Source: Nectonema munidae (taxonomy: Eukaryota > Nematomorpha > Nectonematoida > Nectonematidae). Taken from it: a stretch of 64,000 bases of DNA. A model generated the notes under the pieces. It ran no database searches and had not been told where the DNA came from. It was given only the letters and a program-made list of their open reading frames with translations. The position numbers and the translations under genes are program-made. Each line of letters starts with the position of its first letter. The first letter of the stretch is position 1. This document shows, piece by piece, positions 25,701-34,190 of this stretch. The DNA is taken from contig JAUIRK010000906.1 in assembly GCA_030549495.1 (NCBI GenBank), positions 1 through 64,000 on the forward strand, read 5' to 3'.

Positions 25701-28700
25701 AAATATTAATCTATTCTTGTTTTTAAGGCTATTTCATTGTACTGGTGTACTTCAAGCTCTTTTCTGGTTATTCAGGCCTTCTTACTTTCAAGGAGTTCAG
25801 TGAAGAAATTTTTTAATATTCCTCCAAGATTTATCCCCAATACGCAAAATAATCCAGATTCTTTTTCCACCAAAAACATTCTTAAAAATTTGCGGCCAAC
25901 CCAAATAAAGGCATATTTTCGAAAAAGTATTTCAAATTATGTTCATTTTTTAAATTTTATCCATTTTCTGGTGTAGTGGAGGACTTTATTTTGCACACGG
26001 AATGCTCAACCTTTTTAATTGCTCGTGCATACACACATCACTAATAACACCCATTCAACTGGGGCCTAACGCGTTCGTTCGGCGTGTAAACTTACTCACC
26101 GAGTAGGAAACAACGTGACTCGGTCTTGCATCTGAGAATGTGATGGCACCTCATGTATGTTTTAGCCATAAGTGAGAGCCTACTCACGTAGTCAGGAGTA
26201 GCATAGGATGGCTGGAAGTGCACTCTCTCATCCCCGCTCCTGCCAAAGACTAACGAAATGTTCAAACCCTAACCCTATGATCAAAGCTATTATTATGTGA
26301 ATTAGCCCTCATATTCACATAATAATTATCCTAAGTTTTCTACTTGGTTTACCTTTTTATTCAAATGTACTTTGAGTGTTTCGAAGAGCATAAAACGGCA
26401 GCACGACATTAACTGTTTAACGTGAAAATATTAAGACTACATTTAAAATCTTGTAAACTTCATTTTTATCTCTTTCTCTTCTCTATGTATTTGTATTCAG
26501 TCACAAAATTTCAGCACATACAGGATTTATATGGAAGGTTCGAAACAAAAAACAGCTTGCTTTGCTATATAAAGCATCATGCATTACCGCAGAAAAGTTA
26601 AAACATACTACATTGTAACTATATGCGGAGTTGGATGCAAAGATATTTAGAACTTAATGAGAAGTTTGTTATATGGTTTTCACTTTTTTATGGTATTTTG
26701 TTGTGTTTGGGGGTTTCAATATTCATTTTGAAATTTTCATCATTTTAAATTAAACTCTCAATACTTAATAAGTTGTTTGGTAAATGATTTCATTATTTTG
26801 ACGTGTTTTGGGTAAAGATGTATTGGATATGCGCATCTGCAAAAACTTTTACATCCTCAAAGTATTTTCAAAATTTTTTAATTTTTGTGATAACACATGC
26901 ATTGATATCTCTCTCAATTTTTAAGAAGTATAAACTTGCACTTGCTTAGAATAGCTATTATGATATCCGCATCAACGGTTACAAAAAGTTTCCCATCCGA
27001 TAGATCTTTAGTTTTGGGGTGTTAGGCTAACCCTTTTCATCATACACTACACAATACATCGTACATATTCACAAAAAATATGAAACACGAAATCTATATG
27101 AGATGTAAGCAAAAACTCTTTTGCTTGCCTTTCATTGTATAATCATTTTGCAAATCGAAACATCTTCTTTCGATCTGTGCGCCAGGATTCAGACTTGCTT
27201 TCAATGAGGAGTCGCCATGGGTATAGATATATAGCCTTATTTTCCAATAACGATGATTTATGTTCTTCATGTTTTAAATAAAATCATCAAAGTATTCAAT
27301 TCACTGGAAGACTGAAAATAGCACCTTTTTCATTGATTATGATATTTTTGTTTTTTCTATGAATAAAATTGCTTTGAAGGACAAATCGACACGTTTCTTA
27401 GATATTATTTGTATTATATCTAATTCCTATCTCAAATTTAAAAAAATAACAAGTTGTGTCAATTGACTCTTTCCATATTTCTACGTTTACAAAGCGCCCG
27501 ATATTTTGTATATTTTTTGTTAAAATATTCAATAATTTAGGTTTTGACCAGCATACAGATGTCTAAATAATAAAAAACAATGACGTTCAGGTAAGATGAT
27601 AAAATAAATACAAATCATAGAATCCTGTCCAAAAAGTTATTTTACTGCTCTCTGTGTTTGTTTGCGAATGCTAATCATGTTTGGTGGATGTCGTTATCTT
27701 TCAATGGTGGAGTCTTTCTTGCAGTTCTAGAATGTACTCAGTATTCCATCAATCGTATTCCTGCTGATTGTATTCAGTTTCCGTTATTTGTAGATCTTTT
27801 GACAACTCACATCCAGTGCTGCCAATTTAGAGAAAAAGTTGCTAAATTCAGCGATACTTTATTTTGCTTTTAGCGAGAGATTTAGTTTCTAATCTTGAAA
27901 AATATTAATTTATAATTAAAGATTAATTTTCGTAATTAATGCGCGCTTAAGTCAGGTTCTTTAGATACTCGATAATAAATTGATTACTAAGTGTGGTTTG
28001 TTATGAATATCAATTGCTTTGTGAAGTTATTGCAAAAATTCGGAGTGTAACAGTATATAAAAATTTGAATTCATAATCTGCATCTTCTAGTAAAGTTTTG
28101 GAAGATTGGTAACCTTTATACAAACTTTAAACTATTTTTTGTTATTTTAACCACTTTTTAGTGATATTTTTATTCAACTACCCTCTTTTATTTTGTGAGC
28201 TGGCAACCCTGCAGTCACATCGCGTTAGGAAAGCGATTTTCACATTTGAAATGACAACGTTTGCACTATAAATGGATATTTTCTAACGACCTTCAGCAAC
28301 AGGCTTTGTGAGTGATAGTTGTGACCAGGTTTTATCAGTTTCCGCTCCACGTGATTATGTCAGCTAGCAATGTGATTGCGAAGATCTTCCAGAAAATTAG
28401 TTTTAATCATCGTAAAACACGAGAACATGTGGTGAAAACATTCTACTACTGAACTATCAAACATCGTTTTCAGAGAATTTATAAAAGATTGCACTCTCTT
28501 TAAACTTTTCCATGTAAATGGTTCAGGAAAGAACTGTTGCCTAACTGCAATTTTTAAGTGGTGGCTGAATCTTTGCAATATTTTGCCAGCATGTCATTTT
28601 TAGTTATATATTGTCAATCTTAACCCATTAAGTACCATAGAAATCAGACGATATTTAAAAAAACGCAGACGATTTATATTCAAAGTCATTGAAAAAAGCA

Positions 28701-29248
28701 GACCAAGATGAAATTACTTATGTTCCCAAATGGGAGTATTGGGACTTAATGGGTTAATATGTACAAATCACACTCTTTACGGCCTAAAAGTCGTTCTTCA
28801 AAGCACGCACTAATCGATTATTATCACTCACGCCCTCAATTTGCAAGCATTTTAAAAAATCTGACTTCACTAATTTTGAAGGGAAATGAAGTGGGATGCA
28901 CGAGTGCCTGCGCATGGCATTATCAAAATACTTCAATATTATTTTATTCTATTGTAGCTCGGTGTTTTCGCATGATTACTTTAAGTAAAAAGGGTTTAAG
29001 AAAAACTTTTTAAAACTTTGTAACTTTTTTAACTTTTAAAATATTAAAACATTGACACTTCATATTTTTATATTATTTCAGAAACGGATTCTTTAAGGGT
29101 TCCAAAAGATTATCATCAGAATATGTTACAAGATGCTAGAAACTTTAGAGAATCCAGTTTTGGTCCTGTACCCAAAACTTTTACTTTTGATGAGTATCAA
29201 AAGTTTAAGAAGAAAAAACCAACTAAAAGAAGTTTTTTCGGTACCTAA
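7587..29248 (+). CDS. OXA1L: Mitochondrial membrane insertase OXA1L (six exons, 5' end missing)
   Basis: OXA1 inserts mitochondrially encoded and some imported proteins into the inner membrane from the matrix side and binds the mitoribosome. Coding exons are 7587-7730, 21634-21719, 22414-22578, 22640-22735, 25728-25926 and 29082-29248. All have AG/GT borders and every join is in phase (phase 1, 0, 0, 0, 1). Landmarks in order are LRLTLIPVVIWYQKKEPKIR at the end of the first conserved membrane segment; a matrix loop with MAEAKAMGDYVQ; RGLANYPVPSMENGGVYWF and DPYYVLPI, which resemble human OXA1L (about ANLPVPSLQTGG..WF and DPIYILPL); YWCTSSSF at the last membrane segment; and a basic tail KFKKKKPTKRS, as expected for ribosome binding. 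AATAAA follows the stop at 29304-29309. The targeting peptide and start lie outside the window or were not recognised. COX18 is less likely because of the NYPVPS...GG..WF...DPYY block. Confidence 0.85.
7731..8284. other. Start of the 13.9-kb OXA1L intron
   Basis: AT-rich intron sequence; nothing recognised before the hAT fossil that begins near 8285. Confidence 0.5.
8285..9470 (+). pseudogene. BED-finger hAT transposase fossil, split by a MITE
   Basis: In fragments on the + strand, this matches vertebrate-type ZBED5/GTF2IRD2-like hAT transposases. LKRQLEIKHSSLVNKTIDYY (near 8315-8380) resembles the end of a BED zinc finger. FAIQLDETTDATT (near 8610-8650) holds the first catalytic Asp. Beyond the MITE come TTAREIFDSVDNFLQH (near 9010-9060), TQCAIHRHALTM (near 9175-9210) and KLLLHSNVRWLSKRNE (near 9330-9375). 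Stops and frame changes are spread throughout, so it is dead. The MITE at 8681-8956 lies inside it, and the reading resumes after it. Confidence 0.75.
8681..8956. mobile_element. hAT-type MITE, 276 bp
   Basis: Ends are CAGGGGCGCACATCC and the complement of GGATGTGCGTCGCTG (13 of 15 matching). An 8-bp target duplication is nearly exact: GCATATGA at 8673-8680 and GTATATGA at 8957-8964. Non-coding. Inserted in the hAT fossil at 8285-9470. Confidence 0.85.
9471..9945. other. AT-rich intron sequence
   Basis: Nothing recognised. Confidence 0.4.
9946..11085 (-). pseudogene. Element-like gene of an uncharacterised invertebrate family
   Basis: I recognise this as a repeated, unnamed protein family of invertebrate genomes, probably a transposase. 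The minus strand reads LPFRAIFKHFDGSTLSPTGF (about 10985-10920), then an open stretch of 157 codons (10930-10457) containing VNHSRWLTLATRLMCLW and IIKFIVQVCAVNWFEIK. After that come LLPENILFSMIKSGDLEIRK (about 10430-10370), EINVEADHWSKLIDLS (about 10260) and the C-terminal SHSQSVERAVKLTSEASKLV (about 10125-10060). The stop is at 9946-9948. A GTAAGC...CTTTAG interval (about 10341-10291) looks like a spliced intron, but the flanking frames differ by one base. The catalytic N-terminal part is eroded. No terminal repeats were found. It sits inside the OXA1L intron, in antisense orientation. Confidence 0.6.
11209..11236 (+). repeat. pogo/Tigger-like terminal repeat
   Basis: TACAGTCAAACCTCATTTAT followed by CCGACAG resembles the end of Tigger-class pogo elements (CAGTCAAACCTC..TTATCCGA). 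The other end was not found. Confidence 0.45.
11978..12118. repeat. Truncated relative of the MITE at 8681
   Basis: Positions 11978-12078 match 8776-8872: shared blocks include AAGTAATATG, AAAGTCTAC and AAAATTCAATATT. The end GGATGCGTGCCAGG resembles GGATGTGCGTCGCTGG. The other half is missing or too diverged. Confidence 0.6.
13683..15214 (-). pseudogene. Uncharacterised zinc-finger/transposase-like family, copy A
   Basis: Same family as copy B (34810-36495). On the minus strand it begins MSRKCLNHPNEFCCVCGECM (ATG at 15214), a CxxC-type finger. Next come SMPYAIPMIWRGAPESY with DDCYFC shortly after, MRPVPHNENLLVQF, SQAELNDLVKV, and KYVLLQNSSLKPSIPKVNSV with ICDDLKIIGMVMG (14500-14282). The C-terminal block ENLGVVSDENGKRFYQDISA with MLADYCWTLYRD is at 13922-13683. 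Several frame changes are present. A hAT element inserted just upstream, at 15276. The function is unknown; I suspect a DDE-type transposase. Confidence 0.65.
15276..17933 (+). mobile_element. hAT transposon, 2.66 kb, perfect 8-bp target duplication
   Basis: Ends are CAGGGGTGGGGAACCT and the complement of AGGTTCCCCACCTCGG. The target duplication CACTAGAT is identical at 15268-15275 and 17934-17941. Both ends and the transposase are present, so this is a nearly complete autonomous-type copy. The exact duplication suggests it is younger than most repeats around it. Confidence 0.92.
16205..17608 (+). pseudogene. hAT transposase (GTF2IRD2/ZBED-like), broken by a few lesions
   Basis: This would catalyse cut-and-paste transposition of the element at 15276-17933. 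An N-terminal finger-like part at 16220-16588 has MFCLLCDTTIVTVKKFN and an ASYKVANLLGKKSKPFTDTE block typical of GTF2IRD2-like hAT proteins. The core at 16570-16950 has YYLVALDDSTD (first catalytic Asp) and SVCTDGTPAMMAKNEGF (second Asp). An in-frame TGA follows near 16948, then FHCILHQYNLRA (Cys/His block). The tail at 17339-17608 has the dimerisation-like CECTFSYLTQIKNSLITQLT and LTDEHLEDQLKLKTT. A frame change separates each part. The HSNVRWLS-type motif expected before the tail is weak or deleted. Confidence 0.85.
18030..20397 (-). mobile_element. piggyBac transposon 2, both TTAA sites intact
   Basis: A 2,368-bp element flanked by TTAA at 18026-18029 and 20398-20401. Ends are CCCTTATTGAACCAGA and the complement of TTTGGGCTAATATGGG. 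Sub-terminal palindromes on CTACATnTGTAG occur near 20025 and 20370. A sequence resembling the right end (ATTAGCCCAAGGTCTACAT) recurs inside, near 20003-20034, in inverted orientation. The transposase is on the minus strand. Confidence 0.88.
18203..19901 (-). pseudogene. piggyBac transposase (element 2), broken by several lesions
   Basis: The minus-strand reading opens with an acidic N-terminus (19901-19377; GPPEGGEESDIEDYDEENLV). It continues with MMRFLGLSLLSGYNN (19374-19177), then DESMVPYFGRHSCKQFIKSK (19189-18926), which holds the first catalytic Asp. FMDNFFNAYDLLASLKKKE (about 18885-18825) holds the second. The C-terminal block VYNDVMDRALSDYRLCMFGK with KKWYWNL (18651-18427) carries the VMDR-type third position. 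The remaining tail runs to 18203. It differs clearly from piggyBac 1 and looks PGBD3-like. Frameshifts and stops lie between blocks. Confidence 0.85.
20402..20759. other. AT-rich intron sequence
   Basis: Nothing recognised between piggyBac 2 and the hAT fossil. Confidence 0.4.
20760..21290 (-). pseudogene. hAT transposase fossil (ZNF862/SCAND3-like)
   Basis: The minus strand shows AMSQLVSPLEMCSIDSIWKA (about 21280), SDIQVIKGKIEEARMCSVLI with an Asp next (about 21055-20995) and STTLEGLGADSASIMGENNG (about 20840-20780). The last matches the LxGFGSDGASVMxGKxNG catalytic block of this hAT branch. Frames change repeatedly and there are stops. No ends identified. Confidence 0.6.
21634..21719 (+). 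CDS. OXA1L: OXA1L exon (matrix loop and next membrane segment)
   Basis: Acceptor CATCTTTAG and donor GTACAC. The split Ser codon AG(C) is completed in phase with the exon ending at 7730. The peptide YKTSVCLQKHQDKNKG and NFFIAGYSILQ aligns with human YKASSEMALYQKKH....PVTQ. A second possible acceptor (TTTGCAG, 21659) would break the phase. Confidence 0.75.
22414..22578 (+). CDS. OXA1L: OXA1L exon (central core)
   Basis: Phase 0 on both sides, 55 codons. It contains CVFITMFSSLRGLANYPVPS and GGVYWFKDLCMADPYYVLPI, the strongest OXA1L signature in the gene. Confidence 0.9.
22640..22735 (+). CDS. OXA1L: OXA1L exon
   Basis: Acceptor CTTCTCAAG, donor GTAAGT, 32 codons. The peptide LGSEA...VSRFLITFFPAVV matches the segment after the LELG/VEIG motif of OXA1 and the start of the next membrane helix. 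Confidence 0.85.
22736..23385. other. OXA1L intron sequence
   Basis: Nothing recognised before the MITE at 23386. Confidence 0.4.
23386..24057. mobile_element. Non-autonomous hAT element, 672 bp
   Basis: Ends are CAAGGATGTCCTGACC and the complement of GGTTAGACATCGCTG. The target duplication is ATTTAGAA (23378-23385) against ATTTAGAG (24058-24065). The GGCCCAC and GGCCCA blocks near both ends are typical of hAT elements. No open frame of note. Confidence 0.82.
24058..25727. other. OXA1L intron sequence
   Basis: No gene. A short (GTT)n microsatellite lies at about 25417-25439. Nothing else recognised. Confidence 0.4.
25728..25926 (+). CDS. OXA1L: OXA1L exon (last membrane segment)
   Basis: Acceptor TTTTTAAG, donor AAAAA|GTATTT, phase 0 in and phase 1 out. 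AISLYWCTSSSFLVIQAFLL and VKKFFNIPPRF match the last OXA1 membrane segment and the following KIP-R motif. Confidence 0.85.
25927..27813. other. OXA1L intron, with a GC-richer block at 26041-26290
   Basis: Most is featureless AT-rich DNA. The block at 26041-26290 is GC-richer and has a weak B-box-like GTTCAAACCC at about 26260 and a TAGCATAGGATGG near 26200. It could be an old SINE, but nothing proves it. Confidence 0.3.
27814..28214. mobile_element. Non-autonomous DNA element with CAGTGCTGCCA ends
   Basis: The left end CAGTGCTGCCA pairs with the complement of TGGCAACCCTG near the right end. The 7-bp TCACATC flanks both sides (27807-27813 and 28215-28221). About 400 bp, non-coding. The exact right border is uncertain by a few bases. 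Confidence 0.6.
28240..28615 (-). pseudogene. hAT-like transposase C-terminal fragment
   Basis: A 72-codon open stretch (28578-28360) includes FFPEPFTWKSLKRVQSF and FSCFTMIKTNFLEDLRNHIA. The latter resembles the F-S-x-M-x-x-I-K-T-x-L-R block of hAT dimerisation domains. The read continues past a stop. It is a fragment between two MITEs; the family is tentative. Confidence 0.4.
28624..28753. mobile_element. piggyBac-type MITE with TTAA target sites
   Basis: Flanked by TTAA at 28620-28623 and 28754-28757. Ends are CCCATTAAGTACCA and the complement of GGGACTTAATGGG. The interior shares TCGTCTGC/CTGCTTTT blocks with the MITE at 3507-3612, so they are one family. Confidence 0.78.
29082..29248 (+). 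CDS. OXA1L: OXA1L last exon and stop
   Basis: Acceptor TATTTCAG. The split Lys codon A|AA joins in phase with the exon ending at 25926. The peptide ARNFRESSFGPVPKTFTFDE recalls the AARGPLRQTFTHNP segment near the human OXA1L C-terminus, then a lysine-rich end and TAA at 29246-29248. The link to the previous exon rests on phase and this similarity. Confidence 0.7.
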
Positions 29249-29303
29249 GAAATTAAAAATGATTGCTCTGAAAAGTTGGATATTTCTTTATTTATTTGTT
29301 GCC

Positions 29304-29309
29304 AATAAA
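29304..29309 (+). terminator. Polyadenylation signal of OXA1L
   Basis: AATAAA 56 bases after the stop codon, with T/G-containing sequence behind it. Confidence 0.6.
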
Positions 29310-32040
29310 TTATCTTTCTCTACAACTAATTAATTACTCCAAAAAAGAAGTCCTTACAACTTTCCCATCCTAAAGACAACTATTAAGATGTAATATAAAA
29401 GACTGTAGTAAAGTTAACTATAATAGTTGTACTCACTAATTGATATATTTGATTCAGTATCAATCTTTTATATGACAAGTAATCATTTTATTTACCTTTC
29501 ACAAAACAATTTAAATATTGACCGGCTACGTTTAAAGTCAAACTTAAGTTCAGTATTTCACGTTTGTTCAGGCCTATAAAAGAATTTTGAATGGTTTTTA
29601 AAACCATTCCTAAATTAGTATTTTTAATTGAATTAATGAGGTTGCATAACAAATTTTATCGCTTTGAATTGATGGATTTTAGGTTGATGATGCCACTGAA
29701 AATTAAGGATTTTATTACTTACAAATTTATGTAAAGCCAAGTAAATAATTATGCTTAACAATAAGCATGCTTACATGATAGAATTCATGAAGATTACGTC
29801 GAATAAGGAAATAAAGAACATCCTCATACAAATAATGTTGGTCTGTTCCATTGTATAAATTTATACTTTCTGTCGTATAACGCGAGTTTACATTTTCAAC
29901 AATTGAACTTTCAAAATTAGTGTTGCATAGGGCGCATAACATGCACATTCAGAAACAGTGCTTTAAAAAATTCTGCTGTGTAGGTATCTTTAGATTTTCT
30001 TATGAAAGTTAAGGAAAATATATTAAATTTAAAATGATGTTTTTTTTAAAGTTTATTCGAAGATCAATTTAATAGAAACGTCAGTCCATTTTTGTTTAAA
30101 AATACATGTCTGTAGACATTTTGCCTAAGAGCAGGTTTAGCGTTAGGTCAGGAAATGTCCGTTAGGCAAATCATCCTTGTTCTGTTTGTACGAATTATAG
30201 CAGATTTTATTTTTTCTTACTTTGATTAGCCAGAGGTAACCAAAAAAAAGTTACAATTTAACCTTTACTTTAAGGTAATCATGATGCTAAAAGTTACACT
30301 TGTTTGAAATATGCCTGTGAATTACGAACTTTTTAAAAAATAAAACTGTTTTTCTCAAACCAATGTTACAGACTTTTTCAATATTGTTCATCGATCAATC
30401 TGATTAATAAATATTTAAATTCTTTTTCACTAAACTTTTGAAAAATTAGTTAAACTTAAGTAATTATTATAGAAGCGTTATGTAACATTTAAAAATATTT
30501 ATTGATTTGTAATCCGCACGTTTTCAATTATCCGAACATTTTGAATAAAACTAACGGGGCGGATTAGAGAGACACCACTGTATTATAATCTAATCCAGTT
30601 TTAATGATATAAAATTATTTCGTTCGTTTCATATATAAGAAAAAATGTCCCCTTTTGACATTTGAAACTATTCTATATGTGATAACTTCTTAGTTGATCA
30701 ATATGTAGAGTTTTAAAAATGTTTTTTACTGCATTTTTCTAATCAATGATACTTTATTAGCATAATGTCAAGCACAAAAAGACTGCTCTTTTCCTAACAC
30801 GAAAATCCTTTTGACTGTTTAATCATTCAAAATTTTAATACCAAATCAATATGTTTTCTCCTCTTATTTTACAGATAGAACGTCTTAAAACTGAAAGTAT
30901 ATTCTCCAGTTTTTTAACTGCAACTATTAGAATAATATACACTAGTATCCATGGCACTGTGCTTTTTAAAATTTCTATAAATAATGTGTAAGTTTCGTAT
31001 ACCAGCGAAAAATACTGAGTTTAAGCTAGCGGCCTACTTTCATATACGTAAACATAAACCCGTTTTTCGTATAAAAGCTGGAGTGGAACTTTTAGGCGTT
31101 GCCCACATGTTTGCGTAGTCGGACGGAAAATATCTGTCTCGGACTCCAAGAGATTCAACTATTTAAAAATAATCTAGACCCAACTTCTGGCTTCGACTAA
31201 AGAAGACCCACTCAATATGCTTACAAAAAGTGAACTCATTTTTTGAAATACTTTAAAAAATTGAGCCATTTTCTTTTTAAGGCCGATTTAAAAGACCATA
31301 TGGAAGACGGTCATCGCAGGTTCTTAGCGCAAACACCGTTTACATACTTTAAATACACTTTAACATCTTTCAATGATCATTTTGAATTGATAAAGTATAA
31401 TTTGATTGAAATGTAAAAAATAACTCTTTAAACGTAGACTCCATGCTCATGGGGTTGGTGCCAGGAATGCTTTTATTTAGAAAAAAGCATAGTTTGCACC
31501 GCTTTTATCGAACCATCAGCAGTAAAGTTAGAATGCTATATCAGTGAGCATCAAAGCCATGCTCTAGACACCCTACTGACGCTGCCAATGTAGTTAATAA
31601 AAATTATTCATCATCAACAATCTCAAAAAATTGACATTATGCGAGTGCAGAATACTAAAATTTCTGAGAAGTGAAATTTTCGCGAATACAGAACACAAAA
31701 AGCTTCACGTATTATCATTTTCGCCAGTTATTTTAATAAATTTGGTAAGCTTAAAAAGCATTGAAATAAACAAACTTTCCTATATTTTTGGCGTAATTTT
31801 GAAGAAACCATGGAAGCTTGGGTAATCAGTCGCGGATGAGCTGGACTCTTAAAATAGTTCCAATATACACAAGCTGCTGTACACATCGCAGAAACAACGT
31901 CTTCGATTCATTTTATTCTCTTTATCACGATGTCTTCTAATAGGACAAGTCAAGTCAAGGTTTTCATATAGCTGATCCTCAGCTAAAAACAAAATATTCA
32001 TAGTATGACTAGCACGTTATACTCATAGCCAATCATATTT
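29310..32040. other. Intergenic, mostly featureless
   Basis: No gene supported. A pogo-like end lies at about 30485-30582. Confidence 0.4.
30485..30582 (-). repeat. pogo/Tigger-like element end
   Basis: On the minus strand TACAGTGGTGTCTCTCTAAT then CCGCCCCGTTAG, with repeated ATCCG motifs, resembles the ends of Tigger-class pogo elements. A TA flank is consistent. The mate was not found. Confidence 0.4.
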
Positions 32041-32178
32041 GTCCACAACATCACTCCTCATTTTGACAATATCCGAAAAGAACTCGACCTTCTAGAAGCT
32101 GTATGCTTTCCATCTGCATATACCGATGAACTAAAACCCCTTGATGTGAGCGGCACTGGATATTTCAAAATAAACTAA
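32041..32178 (+). pseudogene. Possible pogo/Jerky DDE transposase remnant
   Basis: The open stretch reads VHNITPHFDNIRKELDLLEA then CFPSAYTDELKPLDVSGTGY. The second part resembles the LPPHTTHLLQPLDVxxFGPLK motif, which holds the second Asp of pogo transposases. A short isolated fragment; the similarity is by eye. Confidence 0.4.
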
Positions 32179-32455
32179 AAGCCAGAAGACAACCAAACTC
32201 CAGCAGGCATCAAACCTTCGTTTATCGAAACTCAAACCACTTTTAGTTTTACTTGGCTGGAGAAATAGCGGCATTACTGATGCAATTAATACAAATTTGA
32301 TTTATAAGGATTTTCCTTTTAAGCAAGATTTTGTATATTTAGATTGTACATATGTACTCCTTTCATTATAGTTTTCTATTGTGATTTTTATTAGTAAAAT
32401 TGTGACGCCTATGTCCAACTTTCTTTGTATTTACTGTACTACGTGGTTACTTCAT

Positions 32456-33095
32456 TTATCTTCTTCTTCTTTGCCTTCTACACCAAAGTTGGAGGTCGGT
32501 GGCTGAGATCAGCTGTCTTCACTTCTCTCTGTCCATTGCGGCGTCTTCTCTGAGTCCAAGCTTCTGTATTCGCTCATTCAGCCCTGAGTTGTCTCCCTCT
32601 GCCTCTTTTTCCATAGCTTGAGGCACGATATCATCTTTCTTCTTCCTCAAAATATGCACGTACGACGGCAGTTTACAACGTTCGGCTACAACCAGCATAC
32701 TTATCTCAACTCTCGTCTTTCTTCTAATTTTTTCATTTCTTTTTTTGTCTCTTAGAGTTATCCCCATCATATAAACATTTTCAATTCAGTCTCCATTAAT
32801 TTTCTTTCATTTTTTTTCTTCAAGCTCCAGCATTCACAACCATATGTCAAGACCGGTCGAACAATTGTGGTGTTAATCTTCGATTTAAGTTCCATTGGCA
32901 TTCTTTTATCACTGATGATCGCCTTAACCTTTTTCCATTTTAACTGAATTTAATGAAGCTGGCATTGACTCTTGCTTGGAGGTCCCTTTCACACCCTCCA
33001 TTATCCATAATTTGTGTTCTCAAGTATTTGAAATTTTTCACCTGTTTCAGCTTATTCCCGTGTCTATCTTCTAATTGACTGCTAATGAGTGAGTA
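32456..33095 (-). mobile_element. RTE-like LINE, 3' end fragment
   Basis: The minus strand encodes the region after the reverse-transcriptase core: LKQVKNFKYLRTQIMDNGGC (about 33055), KWKKVKAIISDKRMPMELKS, NTTIVRPVLTYGCECWSLKK (about 32870-32810), ITLRDKKRNEKIRRKTRVEI (about 32755) and LGLREDAAMDREK (about 32530). This is the standard order in the RTE branch (KxFKYLGS..DGG, VRPxLLYGxExW, R.RI...IR, LGLxExDAxDRxxWR). A GAAGAAGAAG tail follows at about 32465, typical of RTE 3' ends. It is 5'-truncated, with frameshifts. Confidence 0.8.
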
Positions 33096-33287
33096 CTTCA
33101 TTTATAAACGTATCTTAATATGACTAGGGATCATTCAGAAATAATGTTAACCAAAATTGGGGGAAAGGGACGACAAATGCTTGATCATAGGCAAGGCTAA
33201 ATAGAGGAAACAGTAAGACTTGAAAGAATGGCTGAGTAGAGTAAGAAAGTTGTTGGTTGAAAGATTGGCTGAAAGCATTTATGAACG

Positions 33288-33605
33288 CAAGACGAACTAG
33301 GAGTTTTACCTCAAGTTTAAACTTCAGAGGGAAATTTCTCCAACTAACTTATATCACTCACAACAAAATTGTCATGTAAATTCTCAAAATAGATTCAAAT
33401 TATGAAATATGTTTGATATGTTTTCAAGTAAAAAATTCACATTTTATATCTTAAATCATAAATTAATCCTTCGCAAGACGGACTAGGATATATTTGTGAA
33501 AGAAATGCTAACTTATATGTAACCCACAACAAAAATGGCATGTAAATTTACAAAATTGATTTAAATTATTAAAAATGTAAGTTATGTTTTCAAGTAAAAA
33601 AATTA
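33288..33605. repeat. Two-copy tandem duplication, about 150 bp each
   Basis: Unit 1 (33288-33440) and unit 2 (33472-33605) both begin GCAAGACG(A/G)ACTAGGA, share an AACTTATAT and CACAACAAAA block, and end ATGTTTTCAAGTAAAAAA. They have diverged noticeably. Confidence 0.7.
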
Positions 33606-33766
33606 ACCATGAATTCAAATTCATTCAAAAATTAACGCCTTCTGTCGTAAAAAGCAACGTCAAAAGAAACTTCAAAAATAAAATCAACTAATGTATTAAA
33701 AATATATTGACTTGTATGGATTTTAAGGCAGTTATAATGATGGAGAATGAAGTTCTCAATAGAAAT

Positions 33767-34190
33767 TTAGTTTGAACAAATATTTTTTGTATGGATTTTA
33801 CAAATGGGTTTCCTGCAAACTTCACACTTCCTTGCTCCTCGTTTTTTAGGTTTGCACGTGGATAAATACCAATGCCCACATGAGGAAGATGAAGAAGGCT
33901 GACCAACCGCTTGTTCTATCCCAAAAAAGAAGCAGGTCTTTTGTTAAGCGCTGAATTAGAGGGTCTTTACACTTATTTTTCATAGAGAGCTCGCTCAACT
34001 TCAAACATAAGTCTCTTATAGAGTATTTTCTTCCACTTTTTTGAGTAAATAAAAACTTTTGCGGTGCGTTGCTTTTCTGTATCATCCAACTATTAAATGT
34101 AGCTATATCCAAGTAATTGCAAAAACTTAAAAAGGGCCATCTTCTTGAGGGTTTGTAGGTTATGAAGTCTCTTAGAATTTTATTGCACGT
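33767..34190 (-). pseudogene. piggyBac transposase C-terminal fragment (element 3)
   Basis: The minus strand reads MALFKFLQLLGYSYI, DIATFNSWMIQKSNAPQKFL and GRKYSIRDLCLKLSELSMKN. A Cys/His-rich end follows: CGHWYLSTCKPKKRG, CEVCRKPICKIHTKNICSN and a stop at 33767-33769. This fits the zinc-binding C-terminus of piggyBac proteins. The catalytic part is missing. Confidence 0.65.

Noticed and set aside
25737-25976. OXA1L ending at the in-frame stop at 25974-25976
   Set aside because: A donor at 25927 gives an in-phase join to 29082, with a matching C-terminal segment and a poly(A) signal. Reading on to the stop gives no recognisable sequence.
26041-26290. SINE in the GC-richer block
   Set aside because: The A and B boxes are weak and I see no tail or target duplication.
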